Below, piece after piece: positions 13,796-17,068 of a stretch of 17,068 bases of DNA (the stretch's first letter is position 1; each line of letters begins with the position of its first letter). Origin of the DNA: an uncultured Clostridia bacterium. GTDB lineage: Bacteria; Bacillota; Clostridia; Oscillospirales; Ruminococcaceae. Location of the stretch: positions 1 to 17,068 of the forward strand of contig CALERQ010000023.1 in the NCBI GenBank assembly GCA_937907305.1. Direction: 5' to 3'. Made by a program: the position numbers and the translations under genes. The notes under the pieces are model-generated. The model did no database searches and had not been told where the DNA came from. It saw only the letters and a list, made by a program, of their open reading frames with translations.

Positions 13796-13812
13796 ATATT
13801 TATTATATCGCT

Positions 13813-14139
13813 TCAGTCCTTGATCTCATCGATCAGCTCCTGCAGCTCCGCCTTGGGCCGGAAGCCCACTGTCCGTCCGGTCAGCGCGCCGTTTTTGCTG
13901 AAGATCAACGTTGGAATGCTGCTGACCCCAAACTGGGCCGCCAGCCCCGGCTCATCGTCCACATTCACCTTGCAGAACTTGATGGCCGGCTCCTCCGCCG
14001 CCAGCTCCTCAATGACCGGTGAGAGCATCCGGCAGGGGCCGCACCACGGCGCCCAAAAGTCAATGCATACCGGCCGGTCGGCGTTTACTACTTCCTGTTC
14101 AAAATTCTCCGCGTGCAGTTCAGTTATATTCATTGCCAT
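13813..14139 (-). CDS. trxA: Thioredoxin
   Basis: The product is 108 residues, the classic thioredoxin size. It has the active site WCGPC (Cys33, Cys36), the preceding FWAPW, and the cis-proline at SIPT (Pro76). It reduces protein disulfides in the cytoplasm, recharged by thioredoxin reductase, which is not in this window. Three in-frame ATGs are possible at 14151, 14139 and 14133. The first overlaps its only Shine-Dalgarno (AAAGGATG), so I prefer 14139 (MAMNITEL), 10-12 bases from AAGGA. Two overlapping promoters lie upstream. It faces plsC across a shared terminator. Confidence 0.93.
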   Translation of the reverse strand: MAMNITELHAENFEQEVVNADRPVCIDFWAPWCGPCRMLSPVIEELAAEEPAIKFCKVNVDDEPGLAAQFGVSSIPTLIFSKNGALTGRTVGFRPKAELQELIDEIKD

Positions 14140-14181
14140 ATCATTTTTCATCCTTTCTCACCCGGTGTTCCGGTTGGCTAT

Positions 14182-14222
14182 ATTATACCACAACAGTATA
14201 GTTATAGCAAGGCTTCCGTCAA
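14182..14222 (-). promoter_or_regulatory. Two overlapping SigA promoters for trxA
   Basis: On the minus strand the upstream promoter has -35 TTGACG (14222-14217), a 16-base spacer and -10 TATACT (14200-14195). The downstream one has -35 TTGCTA (14210-14205), a 17-base spacer and consensus -10 TATAAT (14187-14182). The -35 of the second lies inside the spacer of the first. The AT-rich bases 14225-14350 beyond them hold no gene. Confidence 0.65.
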
Positions 14223-14353
14223 AAAATCTCCTTGTTGCAGGAATTTCAATGAGAAACTTTCATATTTTCTGCTTTTTTACCGTCTTTTTTATCAAAAAGC
14301 CCGCCAAGATGAATTTGTGATTTGGAAAAACTACAAAAAATGTGTCAAACCCG

Positions 14354-14382
14354 TTGACATTCCCGCTTTCATCCGCTACAAT
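14354..14382 (+). promoter_or_regulatory. SigA promoter for the T-box/symporter unit
   Basis: Consensus -35 TTGACA (14354-14359), a 17-base spacer and -10 TACAAT (14377-14382). The start point near 14389 begins the T-box leader. Confidence 0.85.
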
Positions 14383-14388
14383 ATGCAA

Positions 14389-14671
14389 CATAATAAAAAG
14401 CAACGAAGGGAATTAGTAGTACAAGGATCCCCCAAAGAGAGCAGCCGGTTGGTGAGAGGCGCGGGTGTGGTTTTGTACGAAGCTCTCCCGGAGCCGCGCA
14501 CCGAAAGGGAACCCCAGTAGGCTGTGCTGGGCGCCGCCCATTACAGCGGCAGGGTGTCCTTGGCACCCATAAGGCTGCCGCCTGTGAGGGCGGAGCGAAG
14601 TAAGGTGGTACCACGCAGGCGTTTTTCGCTTTCGTCCTTATGCCGTAGTGCAGGGGCGGGGGCGCTTTTTT
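14389..14671 (+). ncRNA. T-box leader (tRNA-sensing riboswitch), probably alanine-specific
   Basis: Stem I shows the specifier-loop landmarks: AGTA (14415-14418) next to GTACAA (14419-14424), which pairs with TTGTAC (14473-14478), followed by GAA (14479-14481). AGAGAGC (14436-14442) and GGTGAGAGG (14451-14459) are the usual distal elements. The triplet after GAA is GCT, an alanine codon; a frame shifted by two bases would read CTC (leucine). The antiterminator T-box is AGTAAGGTGGTACCACGC (14599-14616); its TGGT bulge fits a tRNA ending ACCA. The terminator pairs 14627-14639 with 14652-14664 and ends in six Ts. Uncharged tRNA-Ala would favour reading into the symporter gene. Confidence 0.9.
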
Positions 14672-14729
14672 ATACCCTTTCCCGCACAGCATCCCTTGTA
14701 AAATTGTGTAGAGAAAGGAAGTACCGCAA

Positions 14730-16139
14730 ATGATCGAAACCATCAGCAGTATCAATTCCACCGTCAATGGCATCGTGTGGGGCCTGCCCGCCACGGCGCT
14801 CATCTTTGGTGTCGGCCTGTATCTCAGCATCCGCACCGGTTTCCTCCAGTTCCGCAAGTTCGGCACTGTGTGGCAGAATACCGTCGGTAAGCTGTTCCAT
14901 CGCTCCACCGAGGCCGGTCACGGCGCTGTTACCCCCTTCCAGGCGGTCTGCACCGCCTTGGCGGCCACCGTCGGCACCGGCAATATCGCCGGTGTGGCAG
15001 GCGCTATCGCCATCGGCGGCCCCGGCGCTGTCTTCTGGATGTGGATCTCCGCCCTGCTGGGCATGGTGACCAAGTACAGCGAAGTAACGCTGGCCGTCCA
15101 CTACCGCCAGAAGAATAAGCACGGCGACTGGGTCGGCGGCCCCATGTATTATATCCAGAACGGCCTGGGCAAAAAGTGGAAATGGCTGGGCGTTCTGTTC
15201 GCCATCTTCGGCGTCTTTGCGGTGTTCGGCACCGGTAACGCCACCCAGGTCAATACCATCGTCGCTTCCATCGATACCGCCCTCATCAGCTTTGGCGTAG
15301 TGGAAGCCGGCGGCACCTCCACCCTCAATCTGATCCTCGGCATCGTCATCACCATCCTGGTTGGTCTTATCCTGCTGGGCGGCATCAAGCGTATCGGTCA
15401 TGTGGCGGAGCGTCTGGTCCCCATTATGGCGCTGCTGTATGTGGTGCTGGGCCTTGGCGTTATCATCGTCCATATCGAAAACCTGCCCGCCGCTTTTTCC
15501 GCCATCGTTAAGGGCGCGTTCAATCCCACCGCGGTCACCGGCGGCGTTGTCGGCGCCATGTTTACCGCCGTGCAGAAGGGTGTTGCCCGCGGCATTTTCT
15601 CCAATGAAGCCGGTCTTGGTACTGCTTCCATCGCCCATGCCGGCGCTGAGGTAGACGACCCGGTACAGCAGGGCCTCTTCGGTGTTTTCGAGGTCTTTGT
15701 GGATACCATCATCATCTGCACCTTCACCGCTCTGGTCATCCTGTGCAGCGGCGTTCCCATCACCTTTGGCGCGGCGGCCGGCGCCGAGCTGACCATCAGC
15801 GGCTTTGTCAGCACCTACGGCAATTGGATCACCATTTTTACCGCCGTGGCTATGTGCTGCTTTGCCTTCACCACCATTCTGGGCTGGGGCCTGTATGGCG
15901 CCCGCTGCAGTGAGTACCTCTTCGGCGAAAAGGTCATCAAGCCCTTCATGGTCATCTATTCCCTGGTGGCGATTATTGGCGCTACCGTCAAGCTTGATCT
16001 CCTCTGGAGCATCGCCGAGACCTTCAATGGCATGATGGCCATTCCGAACCTCATTGCCGTGGCGCTGCTTTCTCCGGTCGTTCTCAAGCTCACCAAGGAA
16101 TACTTCACCCGGCCCAAGGAAAGCCCCCTCTGCAAGTGA
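14730..16139 (+). CDS. Sodium:alanine symporter (AGCS family)
   Basis: The product is 469 residues with about ten or eleven membrane helices, the normal AGCS length. Family hallmarks include GLYLSIRTGFLQFR near residue 30, the signature-like PFQAVCTALAATVGTGNIAGVA near residue 70, GGPMYYIQNGLG, and FSNEAGLGTASIAHA. AGCS carriers import alanine or glycine with sodium. AAAGGAAG precedes the ATG. The gene stands alone under a T-box whose likely specifier is GCT, which agrees with alanine as the substrate; leucine is the alternative reading of the specifier but does not fit this family. A terminator follows. Confidence 0.95.
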   Translation: MIETISSINSTVNGIVWGLPATALIFGVGLYLSIRTGFLQFRKFGTVWQNTVGKLFHRSTEAGHGAVTPFQAVCTALAATVGTGNIAGVAGAIAIGGPGAVFWMWISALLGMVTKYSEVTLAVHYRQKNKHGDWVGGPMYYIQNGLGKKWKWLGVLFAIFGVFAVFGTGNATQVNTIVASIDTALISFGVVEAGGTSTLNLILGIVITILVGLILLGGIKRIGHVAERLVPIMALLYVVLGLGVIIVHIENLPAAFSAIVKGAFNPTAVTGGVVGAMFTAVQKGVARGIFSNEAGLGTASIAHAGAEVDDPVQQGLFGVFEVFVDTIIICTFTALVILCSGVPITFGAAAGAELTISGFVSTYGNWITIFTAVAMCCFAFTTILGWGLYGARCSEYLFGEKVIKPFMVIYSLVAIIGATVKLDLLWSIAETFNGMMAIPNLIAVALLSPVVLKLTKEYFTRPKESPLCK

Positions 16140-16177
16140 CAGAGCAATGATTTGATATCCCGGATTTTCTCCTGCAA

Positions 16178-16210
16178 AAGGGCAGTGCTGCGGCGCTGCC
16201 CTTCTGTTTT
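16178..16210 (+). terminator. Rho-independent terminator after the symporter gene
   Basis: AAGGGCAG (16178-16185) pairs with CTGCCCTT (16196-16203), and CTGTTTT follows. It lies about 40 bases after the stop codon. Confidence 0.8.
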
Positions 16211-16262
16211 GCATAAAAATTTCACGAGAATTTGTGCACCACACCAAAATTTCCCCAAATAG

Positions 16263-16292
16263 TTGACACCCCCTGCCCAAAAGTGGTAGTCT
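16263..16292 (+). promoter_or_regulatory. Promoter for the secreted beta-helix protein gene
   Basis: Consensus -35 TTGACA (16263-16268), an 18-base spacer and a weaker -10 TAGTCT (16287-16292). It gives a leader of about 95 bases with two strong hairpins. Confidence 0.6.
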
Positions 16293-16305
16293 TTTCTTGC
16301 TGTTC

Positions 16306-16350
16306 ATATCCCCATGGGGATATTTTTGTGTTTGCTTTTGGCAAACACAA
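16306..16350 (+). promoter_or_regulatory. Two strong leader hairpins, the first terminator-like
   Basis: ATATCCCCATGGGGATAT (16306-16323) is a perfect 18-base palindrome (7 bp stem, loop CATG) followed by TTTT, resembling a small intrinsic terminator. Directly after, TTGTGTTTGC (16326-16335) and GCAAACACAA (16341-16350) form a perfect 10 bp stem with loop TTTTG. Both lie between promoter and start codon. They could be an attenuator, a stability element or a protein-binding site; the sequence does not decide. Confidence 0.55.
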
Positions 16351-16393
16351 CCCCACCTGCGGGAAAAATAAAAAAGAGAAAGAGGTAAACAAA

Positions 16394-17068
16394 ATGAAAA
16401 AATTTCTATGCCTGGCGCTGGCACTTCTCATGCTGGCCGTTATGCTGCCGGTGACGGCGATGGCCGTGGAGGGTGATGGTTCCCAGTCCAACCCCTATAC
16501 GCTGGAGCAGTTCAACAAGATGACTCGCGATCAATACATCGCTGCCCAGAAACGGCTCGGCGGCACTATGTATGTCACCATTGGTGATTACAGCTATAAT
16601 ACTAACGGTGTTCTTGGCAATGGCAATAGAGATGATACAACGGGACAGATTGAAGACCGCAGCGTGCTGAATGGCTACAATTCCAATGGCTACCTTGGCG
16701 AGAAAAATGACGGCGCCAATGGCAAAAAAATAGTTTTTGTTGGCGACACCATTACCAGCGGTGTTACCGGCTATTCTTCTATTGATGGCATCAGCACCAG
16801 CACCAGCCTGCTGCTGGCTGTTCCTGCCTACACCCATGTCACTTTCCAGGGCATCACCTTCAAGAATGTTATCAGCATTGATTATCAGCTTTATACCAGT
16901 CCCTGGAGCCAGCTGGGCTGCGTGGATTTCGAGAGCTGCACCTTTGATGGGATTATCGTCGGTGCTATGGCTACTCAGAGCCTGATCTTCAACAACTGCA
17001 CCTTCAATAACTACACCAATACCAGCTCTGCCAATAACTCCAACCCCACCTGGATCAGACCCGCCTAC
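16394..17068 (+). CDS. Secreted right-handed beta-helix protein, 5' part only
   Basis: The frame is open from the ATG at 16394 to the window edge, 225 codons with no stop. The N-terminus is a signal peptide: MKKFLCL, a hydrophobic core, then TAMA before VEGDGSQ, with cleavage likely after residue 24. The later part has rung-like repeats typical of parallel beta-helices: VTFQGITFKN, VDFESCTFDG, LIFNNCTFNN. This suggests a surface or secreted protein such as an adhesin or polysaccharide-binding/lyase-like protein; no catalytic motif is visible in what remains. AGAGG lies a few bases before the start. Its codons are somewhat more A/T-rich than the neighbours. Any wall-anchor would be beyond the edge. 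Confidence 0.8.
   Translation, partial: MKKFLCLALALLMLAVMLPVTAMAVEGDGSQSNPYTLEQFNKMTRDQYIAAQKRLGGTMYVTIGDYSYNTNGVLGNGNRDDTTGQIEDRSVLNGYNSNGYLGEKNDGANGKKIVFVGDTITSGVTGYSSIDGISTSTSLLLAVPAYTHVTFQGITFKNVISIDYQLYTSPWSQLGCVDFESCTFDGIIVGAMATQSLIFNNCTFNNYTNTSSANNSNPTWIRPAY

Noticed and set aside
14670..16424. A 584-codon minus-strand frame opposite the symporter gene
   Set aside because: It is composed of Gly/Asp/Ala/His-rich low-information sequence typical of an antisense shadow and covers the promoter and leader of the neighbouring gene.

Overview
The window reads as chromosomal DNA from a Gram-positive Bacillota, most likely a gut Clostridia of the Oscillospiraceae/Ruminococcaceae kind. The basis is AGGAGG-type ribosome sites, SigA promoters with 16-18 base spacers, a T-box leader, GC-rich coding sequence, and short intergenic repeats of a type common in gut Clostridia. 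The genus is inferred, not proven. I found no integrase, transposase, phage, CRISPR, tRNA or rRNA. The genes are mostly household genes in short, separately promoted units.

Layout, left to right. 1-250: two copies of a hairpin-rich MITE-like repeat. 295-1011 (-): MgtC/SapB membrane protein. 1287-3203 (-): glutamine-dependent NAD+ synthetase nadE, with an unusual structured leader. 3486-4870 (+): a YfcA-like TSUP transporter and a flavin reductase/flavoredoxin-like protein, as a two-gene unit. 5156-7948 (+): metG and the TatD hydrolase. 8134-10186 (+): a YihY-family membrane protein and a CynX-type MFS transporter. 10448-10942 (+): GNAT acetyltransferase. 11070-11744 (-): PAP2 phosphatase-like membrane protein. 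12082-12684 (-): YedF. 12904-13764 (+): PlsC-type acyltransferase. 13813-14139 (-): thioredoxin. 14354-16139 (+): promoter, T-box leader (likely alanine-specific) and a sodium:alanine symporter. 16394-end (+): the start of a secreted beta-helix protein, cut by the window edge.

The most striking signal lies between the genes. Five intergenic gaps (3262-3350, 4937-5014, 7991-8103, 10264-10374, 11914-12033) each hold a GC-rich block in which a long closing stem encloses two or three tight hairpins, mostly with 3-base loops. A sixth, weaker block lies at 1213-1277. Two of them, at 3262-3350 and at 11931-12011, can be drawn as four-way junctions with no unpaired base at the junction. Arm sequences differ between copies while the pairing is kept, so shape rather than sequence appears to be conserved. 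I know no name for this family. One copy lies in the predicted nadE 5' leader, next to a second oddity: the nadE Shine-Dalgarno is 27 bases from the start codon, with an 18-base perfect hairpin between them that would leave a normal 9-base spacing when folded.
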